Shown piece after piece: positions 21,634-30,055 of a DNA stretch of 46,450 nt. Position 1 is the first letter of the stretch. Each line of letters begins with the position of its first letter. This DNA is from a virus: the IMG/VR virus record IMGVR_UViG_3300034104_006069, positions 1 through 46,450 of that record; one strand, written 5' to 3'. The notes under the pieces are model-generated. The model saw only the letters and a program-made list of their open reading frames with translations, was not told the DNA's origin and ran no database searches. Made by a program: the position numbers and the translations under genes.

Positions 21634-22103
21634 AGAAGTAAGTTATCAATAAGTTGCTCACAAACCTTTTTAAGTGATGTTGAAACTCCTGTTTGTGAAA
21701 ACTGACCTCCCTGATCTATAATTAAAGTTGCAGTAGAGATGTCTTTGGCTTGACCTTTTGCCTCAGTTGTTTTAATTATTTTACCATTTTCAATTAAATA
21801 AGCTTTAGCTATAACTACAGTTATGCTTAAATTTTTACCAAATGCACCTAATTGTACATTATTTTTTAATATATCAAAATATACTATTTCTACTTTAATG
21901 CTACGAGGTGATGCATCATCTAGATCCCATCCTTTATCTTGGATTGTTTCTTCTAGTATGTTTTTAACCCCAAAAGCTAAATCTCGGTTATTAGCTAGAG
22001 GACCGAGTATAATTTTATTTTCTACTCCTTCAATTCGTATGGTTCCTTGACCATAAAGGTTCATGCTTAATAACAAAGCAAAAAACAAATATAATAATCT
22101 CAT
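21630..22103 (-). CDS. Secreted hypothetical protein heading the export cluster
   Basis: 157 aa. Signal peptide MRLLYLFFALLLSMNLYGQ. The mature domain (IRIEGVENKIILGPLANNRD; KNILEETIQDKGWDLDDASP; LSITVVIAKAYLIENGKIIK) alternates strands and helices as in LptE/YajG/CsgG-accessory-type envelope proteins, but no family can be named. It is the first gene of the cluster after the terminator and late-type motif, and overlaps the next gene by 4 nt. Confidence 0.58.
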   Translation of the reverse strand: MRLLYLFFALLLSMNLYGQGTIRIEGVENKIILGPLANNRDLAFGVKNILEETIQDKGWDLDDASPRSIKVEIVYFDILKNNVQLGAFGKNLSITVVIAKAYLIENGKIIKTTEAKGQAKDISTATLIIDQGGQFSQTGVSTSLKKVCEQLIDNLLL

Positions 22104-22165
22104 TCTAACTTGGGTTTAAAGTTAAAACAACCATTATATAACAGTAGGAAAAACGTGGGATTTGT

Positions 22166-22175
22166 TTATAAATAT
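22166..22175 (-). promoter_or_regulatory. ATATTTATAA late-type motif for the export cluster
   Basis: Exact motif on the minus strand immediately after the terminator at 22182-22202; 62 nt before the ATG at 22103. Confidence 0.5.
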
Positions 22176-22181
22176 AAAAAA

Positions 22182-22202
22182 GAGGGGCGCTTTGCGCCCC
22201 TC
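22182..22202 (-). terminator. Strong rho-independent terminator after nrdA
   Basis: 9-bp GC-rich hairpin GAGGGGCGC / GCGCCCCTC with a 3-nt loop, followed on the minus strand by TTTTTT. Confidence 0.88.
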
Positions 22203-22228
22203 CAAAAAATGTAATATAAAAAATATAA

Positions 22229-23953
22229 TTAAGCGTGACATGCAATACAGTCATCCATTCTGGAGAGTGTATCACCTCGTAAAACTGATTCTGTTCTCAT
22301 GTAATATAAAGTCTTGATACCTAGCTTCCACGCTTCTTTGTGCACTTGAGAAATCCACTTTGGCGAGTCATTTGGATCAAAATTTAAATTAAGAGAAATA
22401 GCTTGGTCAACGTAAGGATAAGAAACAGCAGTTTGTTGGATAATACCTAACTGGTTGATTTCTTTGAATGTTAGAAATACTTCTTTTTCCTCTTGTGTCA
22501 AGATGTAATCAGGTAATCCTAGTACAGATCCTTGATCTTTTAGGATTTGATCCCAAACACTATCAATGTTGTAGCCTTTAGTTTCAAGTAGTTCTTCAAG
22601 AATTCGGTTTTTCTTGATAAACACTCCTTTAGCGGTTTTAAGGTTGTAAACATTTGCGGGAATTGGTTCTACTGAAGGGGATACACCACCTGAAATGTGA
22701 GCATTACTTACAGTTGGGGCAATTGCAATGTGGTGAGAATGTCTTAAGCCAGTTCCTTTACACCATTCAGGTTCACCCAATTCAATTGCTTGTGCTTTGG
22801 AAGCTTTAATTGCTTCATCGTAAATAAACTTAGAGATTTGTTTACGTAAAGCAGAAGAAGCAACGCTAACAAACGGTAATTCTTTGGTTTGTAACAATGT
22901 ATGCCATCCTAGCACCCCAATACCAATTGCTCGGCCTTTAATGGCAGATCTAACGGTATTTTCCATGAATTTCATACCCTTAGCGCGGTCAATAAACTCT
23001 TGCAATACACCATCCAAAAACCAAGTGGTAAGTTCAGGCAACGACATACCATTTTCAAACTTGTAATCTTTCCATTCATCCCAACGTGCCACGTTTAAAG
23101 AAGATAGACAGCAAATGAAGGAATGCAATTCATCTGTGTACAAGGAAATTTCGCTACAAATATTGGTCATTGAAACCTTTAAATTGTTTTGCTTGTACGC
23201 CTCAGGATTAGCATTATTTACATTATCTTCGTACATAATGTAGGGTTCGCCAGTTTCAAGTCGAGTTTTTAGAATTTCGCCCCACAATTTTAATGCTTTA
23301 GGTTCTTTGTTTTCAACATCATTCATAAACTTATCATCAATTACAACGCATTGATGTAGGTTCAAACATTGTCTGTTAACATCACCTTTTGGACGCCTAA
23401 TACCCAAAAACTCTTCAATATCTGGGTGGTGAATTGATAGGTTTACAGAAGCAGCACCCCTTCTTACTGAACCTTGGTTAGTTGCTAAAATAGTTGAATC
23501 AAAAATTTTAGCCCAAGGAACTACACCTTCAGATACACCATTATCCTTAATGGCTTTACCTCTACCTCTAATACGAGATACTCCAATACCAACTCCCCCA
23601 CCTTGAGAAGATAATCTCATTAGTTCGGAATTTGACCCTGCAATTCCTTCAATAGAATCTTCTACGTCAATACCGAAACAAGAAATGGGCATTCCACGTT
23701 CAGTACCTAAGTTAGATAATACTGGAGATGCTAAACATAGCCAGTTTTTTTCAATTGCCTCATAGAATAGAGGTTGGAGTTCTCGTTTGCGAAGTCGTCT
23801 TGCGGCTGCTTTACTTACTCGAGTAAAAGCCTTATAAACGTCTTCACCTGGTAGAAGGTATCCTTTAGAGATAATGCTAACTGCAATATCATCCATCCAT
23901 TCAGGATAATTTTTTCCCTTTACCCATTTGCTGGTATCTACTTGTGTGCTCAT
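22229..23953 (-). CDS. nrdA: Ribonucleotide reductase class I large subunit, lacks ATP cone
   Basis: 574 aa versus about 760 in E. coli and T4. The N-terminal ATP-cone is absent: catalytic landmarks start within the first 110 residues (ASPVLSNLGTERGMP, then SCFGIDVED). Further on, NICSEISLY holds the NxCxE active site and CCLSSLNVARW follows. The C-terminus CIACHA is the redox-active tail reduced by thioredoxin. It makes dNDPs with NrdB encoded just upstream. Without the cone it should escape dATP feedback inhibition through this subunit. Confidence 0.92.
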   Translation of the reverse strand: MSTQVDTSKWVKGKNYPEWMDDIAVSIISKGYLLPGEDVYKAFTRVSKAAARRLRKRELQPLFYEAIEKNWLCLASPVLSNLGTERGMPISCFGIDVEDSIEGIAGSNSELMRLSSQGGGVGIGVSRIRGRGKAIKDNGVSEGVVPWAKIFDSTILATNQGSVRRGAASVNLSIHHPDIEEFLGIRRPKGDVNRQCLNLHQCVVIDDKFMNDVENKEPKALKLWGEILKTRLETGEPYIMYEDNVNNANPEAYKQNNLKVSMTNICSEISLYTDELHSFICCLSSLNVARWDEWKDYKFENGMSLPELTTWFLDGVLQEFIDRAKGMKFMENTVRSAIKGRAIGIGVLGWHTLLQTKELPFVSVASSALRKQISKFIYDEAIKASKAQAIELGEPEWCKGTGLRHSHHIAIAPTVSNAHISGGVSPSVEPIPANVYNLKTAKGVFIKKNRILEELLETKGYNIDSVWDQILKDQGSVLGLPDYILTQEEKEVFLTFKEINQLGIIQQTAVSYPYVDQAISLNLNFDPNDSPKWISQVHKEAWKLGIKTLYYMRTESVLRGDTLSRMDDCIACHA

Positions 23954-23974
23954 ATTTTAGTGTTAATTAATAAA

Positions 23975-24931
23975 TTATAGATCGGACCAATCTCCTGTTG
24001 ACTTTGAATAGTCTGTAACTCGATTTGCAAAGAAATCTTGGTGTGTTTTTCCAGATGTTAAGTGACCAAACCATTCCATTTGCTTCAATAGTGCTGGGTC
24101 AATATCATTATAAACTGGGTTGTATCCAAGTTCTTTCATTTTATCGTTTGCTCTTGCTTTGATAAAGTTCTTGAGTTGTTCTTTATTTAAACCTTCAATT
24201 TCACCCATTTCAAATGCTTTATCAATAAAGTCAAATTCAAGTTTAACAGATAAGTTACATGCCTCAATAACATTATTTCGCATTTCTACCGTATCTAGCT
24301 CGGGACTTTCCTGCATCAATGTACGGAATAGCCAACAGCCCGCTTGTGAGTGTAGCGATTCATCTCGCACGGACCATTCAACGATTTGGCCTGTTCCTTT
24401 AAGCAAATTGCGTAGTTGGAAAGACATTAGGATAGCAAAAGAGGAAAACAAGTTTACACCTTCGGTAAAGGCAGAAAAAATAGCTAATGCCAATGCTTTT
24501 TCCTCTAGTGTTTCGGAAGGGGTTTCAAGCAATCTTTCAATTTTGTTACGAGATGCTTCATCTTCCATAAACGCTTGAAAATCATCCAAACCTAATTCAT
24601 CGTTCAATCTAGCATATGCTTCGGCGTGAATTGCTTCAAATGCACCAAATGAACCTGCCATAGCAACAATTTCAGGCTTAGGAAACCATTGTGAGATTTT
24701 TCCAGACCAATAATCATTTACGTGTACTTCTGTTTGAGCAAAACTTTTTAAAATATTTCCAATTAGATTTTTTTCACTTTCGTTCAAATTCAACCTCCAG
24801 TCATTCAAATCTGAAGCTAATGGTACCTCATCTGCAAGCCAGTGTGCTCTATGTTGGTTCTTATAGAATTCAAATGCTTGTTGGTATTCAAATGGCTTAT
24901 AAAAATGACGGGGTTCTGTAAGTTTGCTCAT
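23975..24931 (-). CDS. nrdB: Ribonucleotide reductase class I small subunit
   Basis: 318 aa. Diiron and tyrosyl-radical segment EAIHAEAYARL fits ExxHxxxY, so the radical tyrosine is probably present. EGVNLFSSF and RDESLHSQAG supply further iron ligands. Stop lies 21 nt before nrdA. Part of the replication and nucleotide unit. Confidence 0.93.
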   Translation of the reverse strand: MSKLTEPRHFYKPFEYQQAFEFYKNQHRAHWLADEVPLASDLNDWRLNLNESEKNLIGNILKSFAQTEVHVNDYWSGKISQWFPKPEIVAMAGSFGAFEAIHAEAYARLNDELGLDDFQAFMEDEASRNKIERLLETPSETLEEKALALAIFSAFTEGVNLFSSFAILMSFQLRNLLKGTGQIVEWSVRDESLHSQAGCWLFRTLMQESPELDTVEMRNNVIEACNLSVKLEFDFIDKAFEMGEIEGLNKEQLKNFIKARANDKMKELGYNPVYNDIDPALLKQMEWFGHLTSGKTHQDFFANRVTDYSKSTGDWSDL

Positions 24932-24945
24932 ATTTAATATATTGT

Positions 24946-26313
24946 TTAGTCGTTTAGTTCAAAGAATTTCTTCCTTAATAATTCTTTATCGTAGTCATCT
25001 ACATCGTCAAAAGAATTAGATTTAGATTTGGGAGATGGTCTGTCTTCTTCATCTTGGTCGTGGTATTCTGTTACCTCAAAATGCCCAGTTGAAGTATCGG
25101 CATTAACCATGAATGTCAAACCATCTGTCCCATATCTATTTTTCATAATATGGAACCGTCCTGTTCCATTTACTTTGTCTTCTTTCTTTCTCGAAAGAGA
25201 CATTGCAAAGTCAGCAATCATCATTTTATCATATGATCCTGCTGCTTTATCCCCCTCAATAATTTTATCTTGTGCACCAGATCTATTGACTTGTGAAACA
25301 GACCAAATTGGTATGTTCAATTGACGAGCCAATCCTTTAGTGCTTTGATAAATATCATCGATTTCTTCTTTACGCTCACGATTCTTTTTCTTGGAAGACA
25401 ACAAATCCACATAATCTATTATAATGAGATCAGGTTTAACACCTAGATCTGAACATTTGCTAATATGGGATTCGATTGTGGAAATCGTAGCTTTACCAGT
25501 AGGAAATTCTTTTATAATAAGTTGTCCTGGTAATTGGGGAATTAATTCCTCAATTTTGTGTTTAAAACTATCAATTTTAGTAACCGAAATTTTAGAGAAG
25601 AATGCATCATATCGTTTACCAACATAATTTTCTCCTAGTTCTAAAGTATAGTGTAAAACATTATATCCTAACTTTACGGCATAGCCTCCTAAAGCTACTA
25701 GCGACCAAGATTTTCCACCTCCTGGATTACCAAATATAAGGCCAAAATCTCCATTTCCCAGTCCACCCTGGAGTAGATTGTTAATAAGTTCCCAAGGCGT
25801 AGGTATAACAGCTCTTGAGTCTTCTCTATAGCGATCTTCAATATCTTTAACATATTCGTGTCCTAAATTTTTATCATTACCTGCTTTTAAAGCATTGTCT
25901 ACTAAATTTCTAATACCATCAAAATCTCCAGCCTTAAGTAAATCAACAGAAGTTAATAGCGCTTTCTTTAATTGTTGGTTTTTACAAAAATTTGTAAATT
26001 CTTCTTGCACATATTGTAAATCCGCATCTGAAGAAATGTATGCTTGTTTAAGTTGATCTTTGATCGATATTTGTAGTACCTCATTTTCTACTTTTTGCAA
26101 TTCAATTTTAAGAATTTCTAGAGTAGGAACTGTATGGTACTTATCAAAGTAATTTAAAATCTCACCAACACACCATTTTACCGCTTGATTATCAAAATAT
26201 TCATCCGAGATAATATCATGAATGTTTATTAGAAATTCTTTATGTGTTAATAGAGAGGATAATACCTTAATTTGAAAATCGTGTCCGTAAGCACTAAGAG
26301 AATTTAACGTCAT
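24946..26313 (-). CDS. Replicative DNA helicase, DnaB/T4 gp41-like
   Basis: 455 aa. RecA-like motor with Walker A GNPGGGKS (195-202) and Walker B LIIIDYVDLL (about 296-305), and the SVSQVNRSG segment typical of DnaB motif H3. The N-terminal about 150 residues are helical, like the primase-interacting domain. ATGA overlap with the upstream nuclease gene. Unwinds the fork for the split polymerase. No primase was recognised in this window. Confidence 0.9.
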   Translation of the reverse strand: MTLNSLSAYGHDFQIKVLSSLLTHKEFLINIHDIISDEYFDNQAVKWCVGEILNYFDKYHTVPTLEILKIELQKVENEVLQISIKDQLKQAYISSDADLQYVQEEFTNFCKNQQLKKALLTSVDLLKAGDFDGIRNLVDNALKAGNDKNLGHEYVKDIEDRYREDSRAVIPTPWELINNLLQGGLGNGDFGLIFGNPGGGKSWSLVALGGYAVKLGYNVLHYTLELGENYVGKRYDAFFSKISVTKIDSFKHKIEELIPQLPGQLIIKEFPTGKATISTIESHISKCSDLGVKPDLIIIDYVDLLSSKKKNRERKEEIDDIYQSTKGLARQLNIPIWSVSQVNRSGAQDKIIEGDKAAGSYDKMMIADFAMSLSRKKEDKVNGTGRFHIMKNRYGTDGLTFMVNADTSTGHFEVTEYHDQDEEDRPSPKSKSNSFDDVDDYDKELLRKKFFELND

Positions 26314-27353
26314 TTATTTTTGTAACCTTTAAAATGTAAGAAATTATCCTTCAACCAATAATCTACGTTTTTGATCATTCCACCCAGCTTATCTTCCTCG
26401 TACATTATAGTAAAGTTCTTAGAATTAAGCTCAGGTAGATCAGATTCAACCATATTGTTAATATAAGCTATGTCTCGTTCATCTACCATTGGTTTTGACA
26501 AATCCATAATCTTGTAATTAGTCTCTAATCGTCTTTGATCTTGTAATATTCTTGAATATACTACATGGTCTTTAAATTTCCTAGCCGAGATTTCAAATAT
26601 ATCATCTAAAGTAAGGGGTTGAGTTTTTAATTCAGGAAATTTTTTAAATATACCTTTTTGACCCAATCCTTTAACTCCTTGCACTTTATCGGAAGCGTCC
26701 CCAAGTAGTGTTTTGTATAAAATAAAATTTTCAGCTAGTACATCAAATTTTTCTGTTACTGTTTTAGGGCTGTAGTATTCCTTTTCCATTGGACGATATA
26801 CTACAACTTTATCATTTACTAGTTGAATAAAATCCTTATCTGAGGAAACTATGAATACTGTGGAATTATATTTTTTAACTAAATCCATAGATAACACCGC
26901 AATTATGTCATCTGCTTCTACCTTATCAATAGCTAGGGTTTTAACAGGTAATTGCTTTAAATACTGGATTAAACGTACAATTTGATCAATTTTAGAATCA
27001 TGTTCATCATCTAAATTATCAAATATTTCCCAGTTAGTTACCCTTTGAGTATGCCGTTCAGATTTGTACTCGGGGACAAGGTTCTTTCTATTGCTAGAAG
27101 ACCCTGCCCCATCGAATACAACATAAACAGCGGTGGGTTGGATTTGTTTAACTAAAGAACCTAGTGAACGGAGGAACCCACCTAATCCTCCAACATGAAC
27201 TCCATCGGGGTTTACCATGTTTAACATTGCAAAGTTTCTAAAGAATAGATTTAATCCATCTATCAATAAAACTCTATCGTGTCTTTTAGGTAAGGATTCA
27301 TTCCCCTCCTCCTTGATATCATCAAGAAGTTTAAATAGTTCTTTGTGTTTCAT
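26310..27353 (-). CDS. 5'-3' exonuclease, FEN/T4 RNase H-like
   Basis: 347 aa from the ATG at 27353, one nucleotide after the UvsX stop; a longer GTG reading would run into uvsX. Metal-binding acidic motifs LLIDGLNLFFRN, VVFDGAGSS, VEADDIIAVL and SSDKDFIQL, then the helix-hairpin region GDASDKVQGVKGLGQKG. It removes RNA primers and flaps from Okazaki fragments. Confidence 0.88.
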   Translation of the reverse strand: MKHKELFKLLDDIKEEGNESLPKRHDRVLLIDGLNLFFRNFAMLNMVNPDGVHVGGLGGFLRSLGSLVKQIQPTAVYVVFDGAGSSSNRKNLVPEYKSERHTQRVTNWEIFDNLDDEHDSKIDQIVRLIQYLKQLPVKTLAIDKVEADDIIAVLSMDLVKKYNSTVFIVSSDKDFIQLVNDKVVVYRPMEKEYYSPKTVTEKFDVLAENFILYKTLLGDASDKVQGVKGLGQKGIFKKFPELKTQPLTLDDIFEISARKFKDHVVYSRILQDQRRLETNYKIMDLSKPMVDERDIAYINNMVESDLPELNSKNFTIMYEEDKLGGMIKNVDYWLKDNFLHFKGYKNK

Positions 27354-27354
27354 G

Positions 27355-28434
27355 TTATTCTGGTTCTTGTTCGAATTGGGATACAACGCTTGCTTCCTCG
27401 TTTTCCTCAATGATTGAGAAATCTCCACCACCTAAAATGCGAGCCCATTCCTCGGCATACATGTTTTTGTATTCCTTAATAGCTTTATCATCATCCATAA
27501 TAAAACCATGTGGAGTCATTACAATTTTACCTCGGGTAGTAACACCATTAACGTGGTTTTTATCAATTTGGAGGTTTGTACGTTTAGCAAATTCTACTTC
27601 TTTACCATTTTTAATGGCTTTGATTTTAGAAGTACCAGCAGACATAATGTTTCCAAATGTAATTACAAATGTTGCATCATACCACATTGCATATCCACCT
27701 TTATTCATCAATTTGGGCTGACCCATTGGTGATTCGGGTTTTAAAGTCCATACCTTGTTTACTACTACAAGTGTATTAGTATAAGGTGAAGATTCTTTAC
27801 GAGACATTACAATTTTTTGGTTTACGTTATTGCCAAATTGAGTTGACATCGCACCTGCATTCCATTCATTGTTATTTTTGTTAGAACGAATTGATAGATC
27901 ACAAGGAATAGAACCAATACTGTCCCACAAAAACAACAAATCATACGGTAGATTACCTTTCTTCTGCTCATCCAACAAATCTAGGATAAACGCAGCAACA
28001 TCTTCAATAGAATTTAACGTTTCTCGATCAACGTAAATAAAATTACCTTCATAATCAATAATTTCTTTTGTTTCTGGATCTCGAGTAATATTAATATCTA
28101 GTCCCATTTGTACGGCATGATCCCAATTCCATTTCATTTCTGTAATAATGAATACGGGAAGAATACCATTGGTTTGGGCTGATACAGCTGCTTCAATCAT
28201 TGCAGTTGTTTTTCCTGTATCGGAATGTCCTCGGAGCATAATAATATGACCCATAGGAATTCCAGGGATAGAGCTAACTTCTTGGAAAGCAGGAGATAAA
28301 GGAATCCACTGTTGATCTTTAAATTTAACGTTTTTATCTAAGCCTTTCTTGGTTTTAAATTTGCTTAGATCAAAGTTAGATTTAATTTCCGCGGACACTG
28401 CCGCGGAAAGTGATGTGTTTCTTTTTTTAGCCAT
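27355..28434 (-). CDS. uvsX: UvsX/RecA-like recombinase
   Basis: 359 aa. Walker A GHSDTGKT (69-76) and Walker B LLFLWDSIGS. The N-terminal 40 basic residues and an acidic C-terminus (EENEEASVVSQFEQEPE) are like T4 UvsX. It catalyses strand exchange for recombination-dependent replication and repair, working with the SSB encoded 5 nt upstream. Confidence 0.9.
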   Translation of the reverse strand: MAKKRNTSLSAAVSAEIKSNFDLSKFKTKKGLDKNVKFKDQQWIPLSPAFQEVSSIPGIPMGHIIMLRGHSDTGKTTAMIEAAVSAQTNGILPVFIITEMKWNWDHAVQMGLDINITRDPETKEIIDYEGNFIYVDRETLNSIEDVAAFILDLLDEQKKGNLPYDLLFLWDSIGSIPCDLSIRSNKNNNEWNAGAMSTQFGNNVNQKIVMSRKESSPYTNTLVVVNKVWTLKPESPMGQPKLMNKGGYAMWYDATFVITFGNIMSAGTSKIKAIKNGKEVEFAKRTNLQIDKNHVNGVTTRGKIVMTPHGFIMDDDKAIKEYKNMYAEEWARILGGGDFSIIEENEEASVVSQFEQEPE

Positions 28435-28439
28435 AAATG

Positions 28440-29303
28440 TTAATCTTCATCCTCCTCAAACAAGGCGTTGAATTGATCTCCTTTAGATTGTTTTACTTTG
28501 GTAGTGTTCAAGCTATAGTTAGCTTGCTTTTTAGGTTGTGTTTCTGGTTCTTCTTCCCAAGGTAACTTACTAACCGGAGCTTCATCTTCAAAGCCATCAT
28601 TAGCCTCGTCAATAATATCACCTTCTTCAGCCTCATCTTCAGGAGACAACCATTTTTCCAAAGCAGATTTCATTTCATCAAACGTATATTTCTTAAATGA
28701 ATCTGTTGGGTTAGGTTGATCAGACAACCAACTTTCTACTTGAGCTTTATTTTCACTCAATGGGGAGGTTTTCAACTTAACACGTACTGAAGATTTATTG
28801 TATTTAGTTCCTGTTGACTCAGGTCCTACAGTTTCAACTGTAATGTCTCTACCATTTACAATATCGGTATAGTCACCAATTTCTTCATCCATAGCTAAGC
28901 TTAGCAATTCCTCGTATACTTGCTTTCCAAACTGCCACAATCTAACACCCATATCTTCTTCACCACGTACAATTACGGGGGCAAAAATACGAGCTTTAGG
29001 GTCAAGTTTTTTAGCTAATACGAAATTTTCCTTGTTGTATTCGCCTCTAAGTTTTGCGGCAAATAGAGCAATCGGATCCTTTTCTCCAAAATTTGTAGGA
29101 GAAATCATAACTTTGTTTGTAATACCGTAATAAATTTTAAGTTCCGTGAATGGGTTTGCTTTATTAAAAGCAGAAGGAACAATACGGATTTGTTGTTTTC
29201 CTACCTTAGGTGACCAATAAATTTTAGAGTAATCGGTTTTTTCCTTAGGTGATGTTTTCTGTTGAAGACCATCTAACTTCTTTTTCAATAGTGATAAATC
29301 CAT
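28440..29303 (-). CDS. Single-stranded DNA-binding protein, T4 gp32-like
   Basis: 287 aa. The basic N-terminal segment (DLSLLKKKLDGLQQKTSPKE) is the likely self-association element. The core begins KIYWSPKVGKQQIRIVPS, as in gp32 (though the CxHxC zinc motif is not obvious), and the C-terminus is highly acidic (EDEAEEGDIIDEAND; NALFEEDED), as in SSBs that recruit partners. Own host-type promoter upstream. First gene of the unit ssb-uvsX-FEN-helicase-nrdB-nrdA. Confidence 0.85.
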   Translation of the reverse strand: MDLSLLKKKLDGLQQKTSPKEKTDYSKIYWSPKVGKQQIRIVPSAFNKANPFTELKIYYGITNKVMISPTNFGEKDPIALFAAKLRGEYNKENFVLAKKLDPKARIFAPVIVRGEEDMGVRLWQFGKQVYEELLSLAMDEEIGDYTDIVNGRDITVETVGPESTGTKYNKSSVRVKLKTSPLSENKAQVESWLSDQPNPTDSFKKYTFDEMKSALEKWLSPEDEAEEGDIIDEANDGFEDEAPVSKLPWEEEPETQPKKQANYSLNTTKVKQSKGDQFNALFEEDED

Positions 29304-29329
29304 AGATATAACTGTTTATGTTTACAACC

Positions 29330-29361
29330 CTAAATGTAATAATTCTTTTTACGAAAGCCAA
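29330..29361 (-). promoter_or_regulatory. Host-type promoter for ssb
   Basis: Minus strand TTG (29361-29359), 20 nt, TACATTTAG (29338-29330); ATG at 29303. Confidence 0.7.
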
Positions 29362-29370
29362 ATGTAAATA

Positions 29371-29388
29371 AGCCCTCTTTCGAGGGCT
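29371..29388 (-). terminator. Terminator before ssb
   Basis: 7-bp inverted repeat AGCCCTC / GAGGGCT with a 4-nt loop. T-run TTTTTTT follows on the plus strand and TTATTT on the minus strand, so it may act in both directions. Confidence 0.65.
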
Positions 29389-29401
29389 TTTTTTAAGTAA
29401 A

Positions 29402-29620
29402 TTATAATGCTCTTTTAATTTGCTCTACATAATAATAAACATCCTCAGCAAACTTAATTAGATCTGTATTATCTTTTAAGTTTGAATTTCTTGCAATACT
29501 ATCTGCTTTTTGACTTAAATACTCAAGATCTCTTGTGATTTGAGCTGAATTAAGGCTCCATGCTTCTTCTAAAGATTTTTCTTTTTTTAAAAATTCTTTA
29601 AATGTCTTTAACTCTTTCAT
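29402..29620 (-). CDS. Small helical hypothetical protein
   Basis: 72 aa, all charged helices (MKELKTFKEFLKKEKSLEEA; LIKFAEDVYYYVEQIKRAL). A four-helix or coiled form is likely. Ends at the terminator before ssb, so it closes the PolA unit. Confidence 0.52.
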   Translation of the reverse strand: MKELKTFKEFLKKEKSLEEAWSLNSAQITRDLEYLSQKADSIARNSNLKDNTDLIKFAEDVYYYVEQIKRAL

Positions 29621-30054
29621 ATCTCTATAATTTTAAAAATCTTAGTGTTTAATTGGTTTAACTCATTATGTTGGGTAAGTAAAATACAATTCTTATAGTG
29701 GTTCCAATTAATAGCAAATTTAGTATCAACTACACCACCATTCAATTTTTTAATTAGCTCGTTCAAAGCATTAATTGTATATAGTGTGTTTGATTCCTTC
29801 TTTCTATGAACCAAAATAGTATTTTCAGGTATATAGCTTACGTTTGCATGTTCAACATTGTAGGTAATAACATATTCTTCTTTACCTATAATTTCCAAAA
29901 CAAACATTTTATTGTATATAATGCTGTATTTTGCTTTTATATCCTCAATTAGTACATCTAGATTTTTTGGGTCTGTGAATGTACAAAATAGCTTATTGTT
30001 CAAATCTTTTATTGTATTTAAATCCGTGATAACATCGTATTGCGGATTATACAT
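29617..30054 (-). CDS. Hypothetical protein after the family A polymerase
   Basis: 145 aa from the ATG at 30054, one nucleotide after the polymerase stop; the first ATG at 30084 overlaps that gene by 29 nt. Alternating strands and helices (YSIIYNKMFVLEIIGKEEYV). 4-nt overlap with the next small gene. No family recognised. Confidence 0.52.
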   Translation of the reverse strand: MYNPQYDVITDLNTIKDLNNKLFCTFTDPKNLDVLIEDIKAKYSIIYNKMFVLEIIGKEEYVITYNVEHANVSYIPENTILVHRKKESNTLYTINALNELIKKLNGGVVDTKFAINWNHYKNCILLTQHNELNQLNTKIFKIIEI

Positions 30055-30055
30055 A

